Assembly: GCA_023435335.1 (NCBI GenBank)
Contig: JAEYRU010000282.1
Span: 1 to 24,255, forward strand
Source of the DNA: Pseudomonadota bacterium
Lineage (GTDB): Bacteria > Pseudomonadota > Alphaproteobacteria > Rhizobiales > Rhizobiaceae
Length of the DNA stretch: 24,255 nucleotides
Direction: 5' to 3'
Shown: positions 7,297 through 14,687 of the stretch, in pieces
Layout of the letters: each line of letters opens with the position of its first letter
How positions within the stretch are numbered: position 1 is the first letter of the stretch
Program-made: the position numbers and the translations under genes
The notes under the pieces: generated by a model
Database searches by the model: none
The model's input: only the letters and a program-made list of their open reading frames with translations
What the model was told of the DNA's origin: nothing

Positions 7297-8607
7297 TCAG
7301 TTGCCGAGGGCTTCCTGAATGGCCGCGTTGCCGCGGGCGACGGCGTTGTCAAGCGCCTGCTGGGCGGTCTGCTCGCCGTTCAGCATCTTCTCGAACTCCT
7401 CGTTCTGGATGTCGCGAACCTGCGGCATGTTGATGAGGCGGATGCCCTTCGAGTTGGCGGTCGGCTCCTTGCCCATCATCTGCGTAATCGGAATCTCGCG
7501 GCCCGGATTCTCGTTGTAGAAACCGGATTCCTTGGTCGCATTGTAGGCCGCCAGGGTCACCGGCAGGTAGCCCGACACCTGATGCAGGCGCTGCTGGATT
7601 TCTGTCTGCGACAGGAAGCTGAAGAAGGCCGCGACGCCCTTGTACTCCTCGTCGGACTTGCCGCCGAATACCCAGAGGCTGGCGCCGCCGGGAATCGTGT
7701 TCTGCGGCGCGCCTTCCAGGTCGGGATAATAGGGGAGCTGCCCGAGACCGTAGTTCATGCCGGACTTGATGACGTCGCCCAGCCCGCCCGACGACTCGGT
7801 GAAGATTCCGCATTCGCCGGCCAGGAAGAGCTGCTTGGCCTCGGAGGTGCGCCCGCCGTAGCGGAACACGCCTTCCTTGGCGAGGTCGGCGATGTTCTGG
7901 AAGTGCTTCACGAAAGGCTCGGTGTTGACAGTCAGCTCGACATCGGTGGAGGCGAGGCCGTTCTCGTTCGTGGCGTATTGGAGGTTGTTCCAGGCCGCGA
8001 AATTCTCCAGGCCGATCCAGGTCAGCCAGGTGGAGGTGAACCCGCAGGGCGCGGCACCGCTTTCCTTGATCTTGCGCGCCGCCTCGAACACTTCCGGCCA
8101 GGTCTTGGGCGGGTTCTCGGCGTCGAGCCCCGCCTTCTCCATGATATCCTTGTTGTAATAGAGGATCGGCGAGGAGGAGTTGTAGGGGAAGGACAGCATC
8201 GTGCCGTCCGGCTTCGAATAGTAGGCGACGATGCCCGGCAGGTACTCGCTCTTGTCGAACGCCTTGCCGCCCATCGAGAGTATCTCGGCCACAGGCTTCA
8301 CGGCGCCCTCGGCGCCCATCATCACGCCGGTGCCGACGTCGAACACCTGCAGGATGTGCGGCGGCTGCTGAGCGCGGAACGCGGCGATGCCGGCGTTGAG
8401 CGTCTCCGGATAGGTACCCTTGAATACCGGGGTTACCTTGTATTCGCTCTGGCTCTCGTTGAACTCCTTGGAAAGCGTCTCGACCACCTCGTTGTTGGCG
8501 CCCGTCATCGCGTGCCACCACGAGATCTCGGTGACTGCGAAGGCGGCGGATGTCGAAAGAAGGGTGATCGTTGCGGTGAGGGCCGGCACAAAGCCTGGTA
8601 TTTTCAT
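7297..8607 (-). CDS. ugpB: sn-glycerol-3-phosphate ABC transporter, periplasmic binding protein
   Basis: Periplasmic receptor that hands glycerol-3-phosphate (and, in the family, glycerophosphodiesters) to UgpAE. The 436 residues match the family length (438 in E. coli). Signal peptide MKIPGFVPALTATITLLSTS with cleavage after AAFA (residue 24). Family hallmarks: ISWWHAMTG near the mature N-terminus, FRAQQPPHILQVFDVGTG, PYNSSSPILYYNKD, WIGLENFAAWNN, ESSGGLGD, IPGGASLWV, SGYLPVT, INMPQVRDI and the ending QALDNAVARGNAAI, all of which align with E. coli UgpB as I remember it. The ATG at 8607 follows GGGAGCGAAAACA; an upstream in-frame start at 8685 would lack a signal peptide. First gene of ugpBAEC. 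No ugpQ phosphodiesterase follows. Confidence 0.95.
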   Translation of the reverse strand: MKIPGFVPALTATITLLSTSAAFAVTEISWWHAMTGANNEVVETLSKEFNESQSEYKVTPVFKGTYPETLNAGIAAFRAQQPPHILQVFDVGTGVMMGAEGAVKPVAEILSMGGKAFDKSEYLPGIVAYYSKPDGTMLSFPYNSSSPILYYNKDIMEKAGLDAENPPKTWPEVFEAARKIKESGAAPCGFTSTWLTWIGLENFAAWNNLQYATNENGLASTDVELTVNTEPFVKHFQNIADLAKEGVFRYGGRTSEAKQLFLAGECGIFTESSGGLGDVIKSGMNYGLGQLPYYPDLEGAPQNTIPGGASLWVFGGKSDEEYKGVAAFFSFLSQTEIQQRLHQVSGYLPVTLAAYNATKESGFYNENPGREIPITQMMGKEPTANSKGIRLINMPQVRDIQNEEFEKMLNGEQTAQQALDNAVARGNAAIQEALGN

Positions 8608-8670
8608 TGTTTTCGCTCCCGTATCGTTGGCGAAAGGTTGGACTTCCGCGAGAGCGAGTATCGGGCGGAT

Positions 8671-8688
8671 GTGACAGCCGGACAACCG
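8671..8688 (-). promoter_or_regulatory. candidate Pho box of the ugp operon
   Basis: On the minus strand, CGGTTGT-CCGG-CTGTCAC fits the PhoB site plan of two 7-base repeats (CTGTCAT) spaced by four bases: the second half is perfect and the first matches 4 of 7. A GATACT -10 hexamer begins 8 bases further on, and the ugpB ATG is 63 bases away. In E. coli and rhizobia ugp is known to be PhoB-activated, which makes the site plausible. A chance match cannot be ruled out. Confidence 0.4.
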
Positions 8689-8776
8689 TTTTGTTACGAT
8701 TTGCCGACCGCAACCGGAAAGTTTGACGCGGATCGCGCCAGCTCCCCTTGGGGAAACGCTGAGGGATTAGTCCGGC

Positions 8777-9691
8777 CTAGCTCAGGCCGCGATGGCCGAA
8801 AGCCGGGCGCTTCGCCACCGGTCTCGGCTTTGCCGGCGCCTGCGCCTGGGTGGGCTGCGTCGCGGGCGCGACTTCGTTTGCAAGCGGGGACACCGCGGCC
8901 GCGCGCTGGAACGCGCCGAAATTCGCGGGTGCGATCTCGGGGCGGGCCAGGACATATCCCTGCACCATGTCGACGCGGCATTTCTCGGCGAGTTCGAGCT
9001 GCCAGGGCTCTTCCAGGCCCTCGAACAGGCTGAGAATCCCGCGCCTGTGGAATTCCTCGACCATCGTCTCCAGCAGCGCGAAGCCAGGCCCTGAACTCAT
9101 CAGCCGCGAAATCCAGTGGGCGTCGAATTTCACGATATCCGGATGCAGCTGGTTGATCCGGTGGATGCCCGATTCCTCCGCCCCGTAGTCGTCGATGGCG
9201 ATGCGAAAGCCATGGTCCCGCAGTTCGCGCACGAAGGAGTGCAGAGCGACTTCCGAGGCGGTACGCTGCTCGGTCACCTCGCAGACGATGCGGGCCGGGT
9301 CGATTCCGGCCTCGTGCAGCACGAGCCGCATGTCGCGCAGCGCGTTGCGGGCGACGGCGGGCTCGCAGAAGAGCGACGGATCGAAGTTGATGAACACCGA
9401 CGCGCGCGGGTCGAGGCAGGCGGCCGCATTGAGCAGGTGCAGGGTCCGCGTCAGCGTCTCGACATGCAGCTTGTCGGCGGCGGGAACGCTGGTGAAGAAG
9501 ACGCCCGGCGACACGCCGTTGCCCTCGCGGAACGGCCGGATCAGCCCTTCGAAGGCCGTGAGTTCCAAGCGGCCGCCCCTGAAGGCGAAGATCGGCTGAA
9601 AGGCACTTTTCAGCGTATAAGGACCCCACACTCCGGTGGAGGTGCCGTCATCCTGCCGGACGATGTGTGCGAGGCCGACGCTGCGCGACAA
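8777..9691 (-). CDS. stand-alone EAL-domain protein, probable c-di-GMP phosphodiesterase
   Basis: A 304-residue protein made almost only of an EAL domain (about 26-255), expected to hydrolyse cyclic di-GMP in the cytoplasm. Motifs in order: EGL (48-50, in place of EAL), IN at N102, CEVTE (E138), DDYG (167-170), VKFD (K188), FEGLE (224-227) and QGY (Q244). The metal and catalytic positions I can place are thus kept, so activity is likely, although EGL and the loop after DDYG (AEESG in place of T-G) are variants. No GGDEF, PAS or membrane part is present; the last 45 residues are Pro/Ala/Gln-rich and probably disordered. The only start in the frame after the upstream TAG is TTG 9691, with GGAG nine bases before it. 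It runs in the direction of ugpB but 169 bases away. Confidence 0.85.
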   Translation of the reverse strand: MSRSVGLAHIVRQDDGTSTGVWGPYTLKSAFQPIFAFRGGRLELTAFEGLIRPFREGNGVSPGVFFTSVPAADKLHVETLTRTLHLLNAAACLDPRASVFINFDPSLFCEPAVARNALRDMRLVLHEAGIDPARIVCEVTEQRTASEVALHSFVRELRDHGFRIAIDDYGAEESGIHRINQLHPDIVKFDAHWISRLMSSGPGFALLETMVEEFHRRGILSLFEGLEEPWQLELAEKCRVDMVQGYVLARPEIAPANFGAFQRAAAVSPLANEVAPATQPTQAQAPAKPRPVAKRPAFGHRGLS

Positions 9692-9881
9692 GCTGGGAAA
9701 CTCCGGATTGCTCCAGAACGTGTTGGCCTATTGTGGCAGAGAATGGCTTGCCCGACAATTAACACGACAACTTTTCGATAAATGCGGCCGAACGCGCGGT
9801 TATCCTTGCGAAACGCCGCGCGATGCGACAATAAGCCCGCGCCCGCCTGCATGGGCATCACCCGAACGGAGACGACACGTC

Positions 9882-11084
9882 ATGGCCTTCCTTGCCGACG
9901 CCCTTTCACGCGTAAAGCCTTCCGCGACCATCGCGGTCCAGCAGATGGCGCGCGAGCTGAAAGCGAAAGGCCGCGACGTGATTGCGCTGGGTGCCGGCGA
10001 ACCGGACTTCGATACGCCGGACAATATCAAGAACGCGGCCATCGAGGCGATCCGCCGCGGCGAAACCAAGTACCCCCCAGTGTCGGGCATCGCGCCGCTG
10101 CGCGAGGCGATCGCGGCCAAGTTCAAGCGCGAGAACAACCTCGACTACAAGCCGGAGCAGACCATCGTCGCCACCGGCGGCAAGCAGATCCTGTTCAACG
10201 CGCTGATGGCGACGCTGAACCCGGGCGATGAGGTCATCATCGCCCGCCCCTACTGGGTGAGCTATCCGGAGATGGTGGCGCTGTGTGGCGGCACCTCGGT
10301 GTTCGCCGAGACCTCGATCGACAACGGCTTCAAGCTGACCGCGGCCGAACTGGAGAAGGTGATCACGCCCAAGACCAAGTGGCTGATCATGAACTCGCCG
10401 TCCAACCCGTCGGGCGCAGCCTACACGGGCGACGAACTGAAGGCGCTGGCGGCGGTGCTGATGAAGCACCCGCATGTCTGGACGCTGACCGACGACATGT
10501 ATGAACACCTGACCTATGGCGACTTCGTCTTCCGCACGATCGCCGAGGTCGAGCCGGCGCTTTACGACCGCACGCTGACGATGAACGGCGTGTCGAAGGC
10601 CTATGCGATGACCGGCTGGCGCATCGGCTACGCAGCCGGCCCGATCCAGCTCATCAAGGCGATGGACATGATCCAGGGACAGCAGACGTCCGGCGCCTGC
10701 TCCATCGCGCAGTGGGCGGCGGTCGAGGCGCTCAACGGCCCGCAGGATTTCGTTGCGAAGAACAAGACGATCTTCCAGGGCCGCCGTGACCTCGTCGTGT
10801 CGATGCTCAACCAGGCGAAGGGGATCACCTGCCCGGTGCCGGAGGGCGCGTTCTACGTCTATCCCTCATGCGAGAAGCTGATCGGCGCCAAGGCGCCCTC
10901 GGGCAAGGTGATCGCCAACGACGAGGATTTCGTCACCGAGCTGCTGGAGGCCGAGGGCGTCGCCGTGGTGCACGGCTCGGCGTTCGGACTTGGGCCGAAC
11001 TTCCGCATCTCCTACGCAACGTCGGACGAACTGCTGGAGGAGGCCTGCATCCGCATCCAGCGCTTCACCGGGTCGCTCGGCTGA
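9882..11084 (+). CDS. aatA: aspartate aminotransferase (class I, subgroup Ib)
   Basis: PLP enzyme exchanging the amino group between aspartate and 2-oxoglutarate, linking the TCA cycle to amino-acid synthesis. Exactly 400 residues from ATG 9882, the standard length of rhizobial AatA. Key residues: the PLP lysine in NGVSKAYAMTGWR (K239), SPSNPSG (N175), TDDMYEHL (D205, Y207), YWVSYPEM (W125) and the C-terminal carboxylate-binding Arg in NFRISYAT. GGAG lies about 10 bases upstream. Starting further upstream (9636) would add 82 residues with no family match, so it is rejected. It is divergent from the EAL gene and closed by a strong terminator. Members of this subgroup may also accept prephenate, which sequence alone cannot tell. 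Confidence 0.95.
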   Translation: MAFLADALSRVKPSATIAVQQMARELKAKGRDVIALGAGEPDFDTPDNIKNAAIEAIRRGETKYPPVSGIAPLREAIAAKFKRENNLDYKPEQTIVATGGKQILFNALMATLNPGDEVIIARPYWVSYPEMVALCGGTSVFAETSIDNGFKLTAAELEKVITPKTKWLIMNSPSNPSGAAYTGDELKALAAVLMKHPHVWTLTDDMYEHLTYGDFVFRTIAEVEPALYDRTLTMNGVSKAYAMTGWRIGYAAGPIQLIKAMDMIQGQQTSGACSIAQWAAVEALNGPQDFVAKNKTIFQGRRDLVVSMLNQAKGITCPVPEGAFYVYPSCEKLIGAKAPSGKVIANDEDFVTELLEAEGVAVVHGSAFGLGPNFRISYATSDELLEEACIRIQRFTGSLG

Positions 11085-11103
11085 GCCGGCTAGTCGCGGC
11101 CCG

Positions 11104-11132
11104 AAAAATGCCCGGTGGCGCCGGGCATTTTT
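11104..11132 (+). terminator. bidirectional rho-independent terminator after aatA
   Basis: ATGCCCGG (11108-11115) pairs with CCGGGCAT (11121-11128) around the loop TGGCG, flanked by A4 on the left and T4 on the right, which extend the stem to 12 pairs. It starts 20 bases after the aatA stop. The A run makes it a possible terminator on the minus strand too, though no minus gene needs it. Confidence 0.85.
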
Positions 11133-11315
11133 GAGCCGGCGGCAGGCTTCAGCATGCCTGCGCAAGGTTGCGCTTGCCCTGTCTTCTTTCCCGTGTTTCG
11201 ATGCGCCATGGCCTTCCAGCGGCCCTGAGAGCCGTCGCGGCCATGCGACGGCCGAAGGCCGGCCGCCGCTCATGCGTACCCTTGGGGGAACCATCGAGAG
11301 GAAAGGCCAGTCATC

Positions 11316-13364
11316 ATGGGAAAACGCGCAGGAGAACGACGCAAGGGGCCGAAATGCATCGCCATCGTCGGCCCGTTTGCAAGCGGCAAGACAACGCTGC
11401 TTGAAGCCATCCTCGCCCGCACGGGCGCAATCCCCCGGCAGAACCCGGTCTCGTCCGGCAACACGGTGGGCGACAATTCGCCCGAGGCCAGGGCCCACGC
11501 CATGAGCGTGGAGACAAGCTTCGCTACGACCGACTTCATGGGCGAGCAGATCACCTTCGCCGACTGCCCGGGCTCGATCGAATTCGCCGCCGAGACCGAC
11601 CCGGTCCTCGCCGCGTGCGACGCGGCGGTCGTGGTGGCCGAGGCCGACGAGAAGAAGATCCCCGCGCTCCAGCTCATTATGCGCCGGCTCGAGGAACTGG
11701 CGATCCCCCGCGTGCTCTTCCTCAACAAGGTGGAGAAGTCCGAGGCCGGCGTGCGCGACACGCTGAAGCTGCTGCAGCCGGCCAGCCGCACGCCGCTGCT
11801 GCTGCGCCAGATCCCGCTGCGCAGGGACGGTATCGTGGTCGGCTCCATTGATCTCGCGCTGGAGCGCGCATATGTCTGGCGCGAGCATGCCGAGAGCGAG
11901 GTGAGCGCCATTCCCGACGACGAGAAGGCGCGCGAGATCGAGGCCCGCTTCTCCATGCTGGAGCGCCTGGCCGACCATGACGACACGCTCATGGAGCAAC
12001 TGCTGGAAGAGATCGAGCCGCCGCGTGACGAGGTGTTCGACGACCTGTCCGCCGATATCCGCGACGGCTCGCTGATCCCGGTGCTGATCGGATCCGCCGA
12101 GCACGGCAACGGCATCCTACGGCTGCTGAAGACGATCCGCCACGATTTGCCCGACATCGAGGAGACGAGGTCCCGCCTGGGTGTCGCGGCCTCCGGAACG
12201 GTCGCGCAGGTGATGAAGACCGTGCACACCCCGCACGGCGGCAAGCTCTCGATCGCCCGTATCCTCAACGGCCCGCTGCAGGATGCCGCCGAGCTGACGA
12301 CATCTGCCGGCCAGACGGTCAAGGTTTCGGGCATCTACCGCATGCTGGGGTCGCAGCAGTCCAAGCTGTCCTCGGCTTCGACCGGGGACACGGTGGCGCT
12401 CGGCAAGCTGGACGAAGCCGCTACCGGCGACACGCTGGCCGGGGGCAAGGGCGCGCCCAAGCGGCTGACCGAGATCGAGTTCGTGCAGCCGGTCTACGCG
12501 GTTGCCCTGAAGCCGCGCGAGCGCAAGGACGACGTGAAGCTTTCAGCCGCGCTGCAGAAACTCGGGCAGGAAGACCCCTCGCTCGTCATCGAGCACAACC
12601 AGGACACCGGAGAGACCGTACTGTCGGGACACGGGGAGATGCACCTGCGCGTCACCGTCGAGCGGCTCGAGGGCAAGTACCAGATTCCCGTCGAGTCCTA
12701 TCCGCCCACGATCCCCTATCGCGAGACGATCAAGAAGTCGGTCACCCAGCGCGGCCGCCACAAGAAGCAGTCGGGCGGCCACGGCCAGTTCGGCGACGTG
12801 GTGCTGGACATCAAGCCGCTGCCGCGCGGCTCCGGCTTCCAGTTCACCGACACGATTACCGGCGGCGTCGTGCCGAAGCAGTACATCCCCTCGGTCGAGG
12901 CAGGCATACAGGAATATCTGAAATCGGGACCGCTCGGCTTCCCGGTGGTCGACGTCGCCGTCAACCTGGCCGACGGCTCCTACCACACGGTCGATTCCTC
13001 CGACATGGCGTTCCAGCAGGCCGCGCGCATCGGCATGAAGGAAGGCATGGCCCAGTGCTCGCCGGTGCTGCTGGAGCCGATCTTCAAGGTGGAGATCTTC
13101 ACGCCGTCCGATGCCACTGCGCGCGTAACGGCGATCGTGCCGCAGCGGCGCGGCCAGATCCTCGGCTTCGACGCCCGCCCCGACTGGGACGGTTGGGACG
13201 TGGTCGAGGCGCTGATGCCGCAGGCCGAGATCGGCAACCTGATCGTCGACCTGCGGTCCGCGACGGCCGGCGTCGCCACCTACCGTGCGAGATTCGACAA
13301 CATGGCGGAACTGACCGGGCGCATGGCCGACGAGGTGATGAACCGCCAGGGCAAGGCGGCATAG
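11316..13364 (+). CDS. EF-G-like translation factor paralogue with divergent G domain
   Basis: A 682-residue relative of elongation factor G with all five domains: G domain (about 12-275), domain II (about 290-370), III (about 400-475, LSGHGEMHL), IV (about 480-600, with the RGRHKKQSGGHGQFGDV signature and the SYHTVDSSDMAF tip) and V (about 605-675). The family resembles the EF-G2-like group and not canonical FusA. Its GTPase core is unusual: the P-loop GPFASGKT (19-26) is intact, but switch I lacks the RGITI element, DTPGH is DCPGS (83-87, Ser 87 where EF-G has the catalytic His) and NKxD is NKVE (137-140). Start ATG 11316 follows AGGAAAGG by 9 bases. No ribosomal operon is near. Whether it supports translocation or has another ribosome task is open. 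Confidence 0.85.
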   Translation: MGKRAGERRKGPKCIAIVGPFASGKTTLLEAILARTGAIPRQNPVSSGNTVGDNSPEARAHAMSVETSFATTDFMGEQITFADCPGSIEFAAETDPVLAACDAAVVVAEADEKKIPALQLIMRRLEELAIPRVLFLNKVEKSEAGVRDTLKLLQPASRTPLLLRQIPLRRDGIVVGSIDLALERAYVWREHAESEVSAIPDDEKAREIEARFSMLERLADHDDTLMEQLLEEIEPPRDEVFDDLSADIRDGSLIPVLIGSAEHGNGILRLLKTIRHDLPDIEETRSRLGVAASGTVAQVMKTVHTPHGGKLSIARILNGPLQDAAELTTSAGQTVKVSGIYRMLGSQQSKLSSASTGDTVALGKLDEAATGDTLAGGKGAPKRLTEIEFVQPVYAVALKPRERKDDVKLSAALQKLGQEDPSLVIEHNQDTGETVLSGHGEMHLRVTVERLEGKYQIPVESYPPTIPYRETIKKSVTQRGRHKKQSGGHGQFGDVVLDIKPLPRGSGFQFTDTITGGVVPKQYIPSVEAGIQEYLKSGPLGFPVVDVAVNLADGSYHTVDSSDMAFQQAARIGMKEGMAQCSPVLLEPIFKVEIFTPSDATARVTAIVPQRRGQILGFDARPDWDGWDVVEALMPQAEIGNLIVDLRSATAGVATYRARFDNMAELTGRMADEVMNRQGKAA

Positions 13365-13433
13365 CATCAAGGTAATCGGGCGGCGCCTGCCAGCAGCGGG
13401 CGCCGTTCGCTTGAGCCTATTCTCGGAGCCGAA

Positions 13434-13550
13434 AAAGAAAAAAGCCGGATCGCGAAGATCCGGCTGAGTTTTTGGAAGATGCCGCTAGGCAAAACCTCCA
13501 GAGGGGAACACTCGCGGACGCTAATGGGAGGAGGAACGCGTCCGGGAGTG
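13434..13550 (-). ncRNA. trans-acting sRNA of the alpha-r14 type with CCUCCUCCC loop
   Basis: About 117 nt on the minus strand, in a 382-base gap with no credible protein gene. The 5' hairpin pairs 13544-13550 plus with 13509-13515 and inner bases: a 12-pair stem with one C-C mismatch (CACTC and CGGACGC against GCGTCCG and GAGTG) and a 16-base loop (13522-13537) that exposes TTCCTCCTCCC, complementary to Shine-Dalgarno sequences. A single-stranded linker with a second CCTC/GAGG element follows, then the terminator hairpin AGCCGGATC / GATCCGGCT (13443-13465) and a T-rich tail reading T6-C-T5 (13432-13443). Length, anti-SD loop and order of elements fit the alpha-r14 family described in Rhizobiales. 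Family membership is from memory; the structure is seen directly. Confidence 0.75.
13443..13473. terminator. bidirectional terminator shared by the sRNA (-) and the EF-G-like gene (+)
   Basis: Nine-base arms AGCCGGATC (13443-13451) and GATCCGGCT (13457-13465) around GCGAA. On the minus strand the stem is followed by a near-continuous T run; on the plus strand by GAGTTTTT (13466-13473). It lies 78 bases after the EF-G-like stop. Confidence 0.85.
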
Positions 13551-13556
13551 ATCCTG

Positions 13557-13585
13557 ATATGGGCAATCGCCGCCCAAATAACAAG
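13557..13585 (-). promoter_or_regulatory. promoter of the sRNA
   Basis: On the minus strand, CTTGTT (13585-13580) and CCATAT (13562-13557) are separated by exactly 17 bases and match the alphaproteobacterial consensus CTTGAC-N17-CTATAT in most positions. The start expected about 7 bases downstream falls at 13550, the first base of the 5' hairpin, which supports both calls. Confidence 0.6.
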
Positions 13586-13675
13586 CATGTGCTTTTGCAA
13601 TGCTCCTATGCAGAAATGCATGACATGTTAAATGATTGATGTGGAAGCATTTGCCGCAAAATCGAGCGTTGTATC

Positions 13676-13740
13676 GATTAAAAAGACGACCTCCGGCGGA
13701 TCGTGAATTAAGTCCGCCGCCACCTTCCGCCGCTGGAAGG
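13676..13740 (-). terminator. weak terminator region after lsrB
   Basis: Two small inverted repeats follow the lsrB stop: CCTTCC/GGAAGG (13723-13728 and 13735-13740) and CGGCGGA/TCCGCCG (13694-13700 and 13713-13719). On the minus strand the second is followed after about 11 bases by T5 (13678-13684 region). The distance makes it a poor terminator, so lsrB transcripts may run on into the sRNA gene. Confidence 0.35.
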
Positions 13741-13746
13741 AGCGAA

Positions 13747-14643
13747 TCAGTAAGCCCAACTGCGCGCCTTGCCGATCAGGAAATCGCGAAACACCTGAAG
13801 CCTCACCTGTCCCTTCATCGCGTCGGGATAGCAGAAGTAGGTATCGAATGACGGGACCTCGGTTTCCGGCAGCAGTTGCACGAGGCCCGAGTCCTTCTCC
13901 ACCATGTAGTCGGGCAGCATGGCGATACCGGCACCGCGCTGCACGGCGAGCTTGATGGACTGGATGTTGTTGATCTGCAGCGTCGGCTGGCGTTTGGACC
14001 CGTCCGCGCGCCCCGCCGTCTCCAGCCAGTTCATGTCGGAGAGATGGATCGGCACCTGCTCGCCGAAGGTGACGATGCGGTGCTTGTCGAGATCGGCGAC
14101 CGAGCCCGGCTTGCCGTACTTGTTGACGTAGACGGGCGCCGCGTAGAGGTGGAAATGCACGGTGAACAGCCGCCGCTGGATCAAATCCGGCTGCTGCGGC
14201 TGGCGCATCCTGACGGCGCAGTCGGCCTGGCGCATGGTGAGGTCCAGCTCCTCGTTCGCCAGGATCAGCTGGATCTGGATATCGGGATAGAGTTCAAGAA
14301 ACTCCGGCAGCCGTTCGGCCAGCCACGTGGAGCCCAGGCCCACAGTCGTCGTCACGCGCAGCATGCCGGAGGGCTTGTCCTTGGCCTCGGTGAGCCGCAG
14401 CCGCGCACTCTCCAGCTTCATCATGACGTCGTGGGCGGTTCGGTAGAGCATCTCGCCTTGCTCCGTCAGCACCAGTCCGCGCGCGTGGCGGTGAAACAGC
14501 GCTACTCCCACCTCCTGCTCGAGCGCGCTCACCTGCCGCGAGATTGCCGATTGCGAAAGGTGCAGCGTCTCGGCGGCATGCGTGAAGGAGCCGGCCTCAG
14601 CGGCCGCGTGAAACACGCGCAGCTTGTCCCAGTCCAGAGACAT
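13747..14643 (-). CDS. lsrB: LysR-family regulator, LsrB/VtlR type
   Basis: A 298-residue LysR regulator: winged helix-turn-helix at 1-60 (FHAAAEAGSFTHAAETLHLSQS, AISRQVSALE) and periplasmic-binding-like effector domain (about 92-290). The N-terminus MSLDWDKLRVFHAAAE, the RQPQQPDLIQRRLFTVH segment, the ending FDTYFCYPD and the place directly behind trxB match rhizobial LsrB and Brucella VtlR as I remember them. Those proteins control oxidative-stress, envelope and symbiosis or virulence genes, in Brucella including the sRNA gene abcR2. Only two cysteines are present (C142, C271); the position I recall as a third cysteine in S. meliloti is Met 242 here. ATG 14643 has GAGGGG five bases upstream. 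Same strand as trxB, 44 bases behind it. Confidence 0.85.
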   Translation of the reverse strand: MSLDWDKLRVFHAAAEAGSFTHAAETLHLSQSAISRQVSALEQEVGVALFHRHARGLVLTEQGEMLYRTAHDVMMKLESARLRLTEAKDKPSGMLRVTTTVGLGSTWLAERLPEFLELYPDIQIQLILANEELDLTMRQADCAVRMRQPQQPDLIQRRLFTVHFHLYAAPVYVNKYGKPGSVADLDKHRIVTFGEQVPIHLSDMNWLETAGRADGSKRQPTLQINNIQSIKLAVQRGAGIAMLPDYMVEKDSGLVQLLPETEVPSFDTYFCYPDAMKGQVRLQVFRDFLIGKARSWAY

Positions 14644-14662
14644 GTCGTTCCCCTCGTTATAG

Positions 14663-14687
14663 GGCCGCCCCTCGAGGGGGCGGCCTC
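14663..14687 (-). promoter_or_regulatory. GC-rich hairpin between trxB and lsrB
   Basis: GGCCGCCCC (14663-14671) and GGGGCGGCC (14677-14685) form a 9-pair stem that overlaps the first bases after the trxB stop (14688). No T run follows on the minus strand (CTATAACG), so it probably pauses or partly attenuates transcription into lsrB, or protects the trxB 3' end; its role is inferred. Confidence 0.45.

Noticed and set aside
8740..8776. Small palindromes (CCCC-AA-GGGG; GGCCT/AGGCC) after the EAL gene as a terminator
   Set aside because: Stems are only 4-5 pairs without a T run on the minus strand; not enough for a terminator call.
6277..9033. A 918-codon open frame on the plus strand
   Set aside because: It is antisense to ugpA, ugpB and part of the EAL gene, is rich in Arg/His/Gly/Asp/Val, has no domain or usable start site, and arises from GC-rich codon bias. 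The minus-strand genes are clear.
9636..9881. Upstream extension of aatA by 82 codons
   Set aside because: Overlaps the EAL gene start antisense, no signal peptide or family match, whereas ATG 9882 gives the exact 400-residue family length.
10866..12104. A 412-codon minus-strand open frame
   Set aside because: Lies antisense to the ends of aatA and the EF-G-like gene, crosses the terminator at 11104-11132, and has no recognisable motif.
13367..13621. An 84-codon minus-strand frame across the intergenic gap
   Set aside because: It overlaps the sRNA, promoter and terminator hairpin, has no good ribosome-binding site and no known-family look; structured RNA explains the region better.
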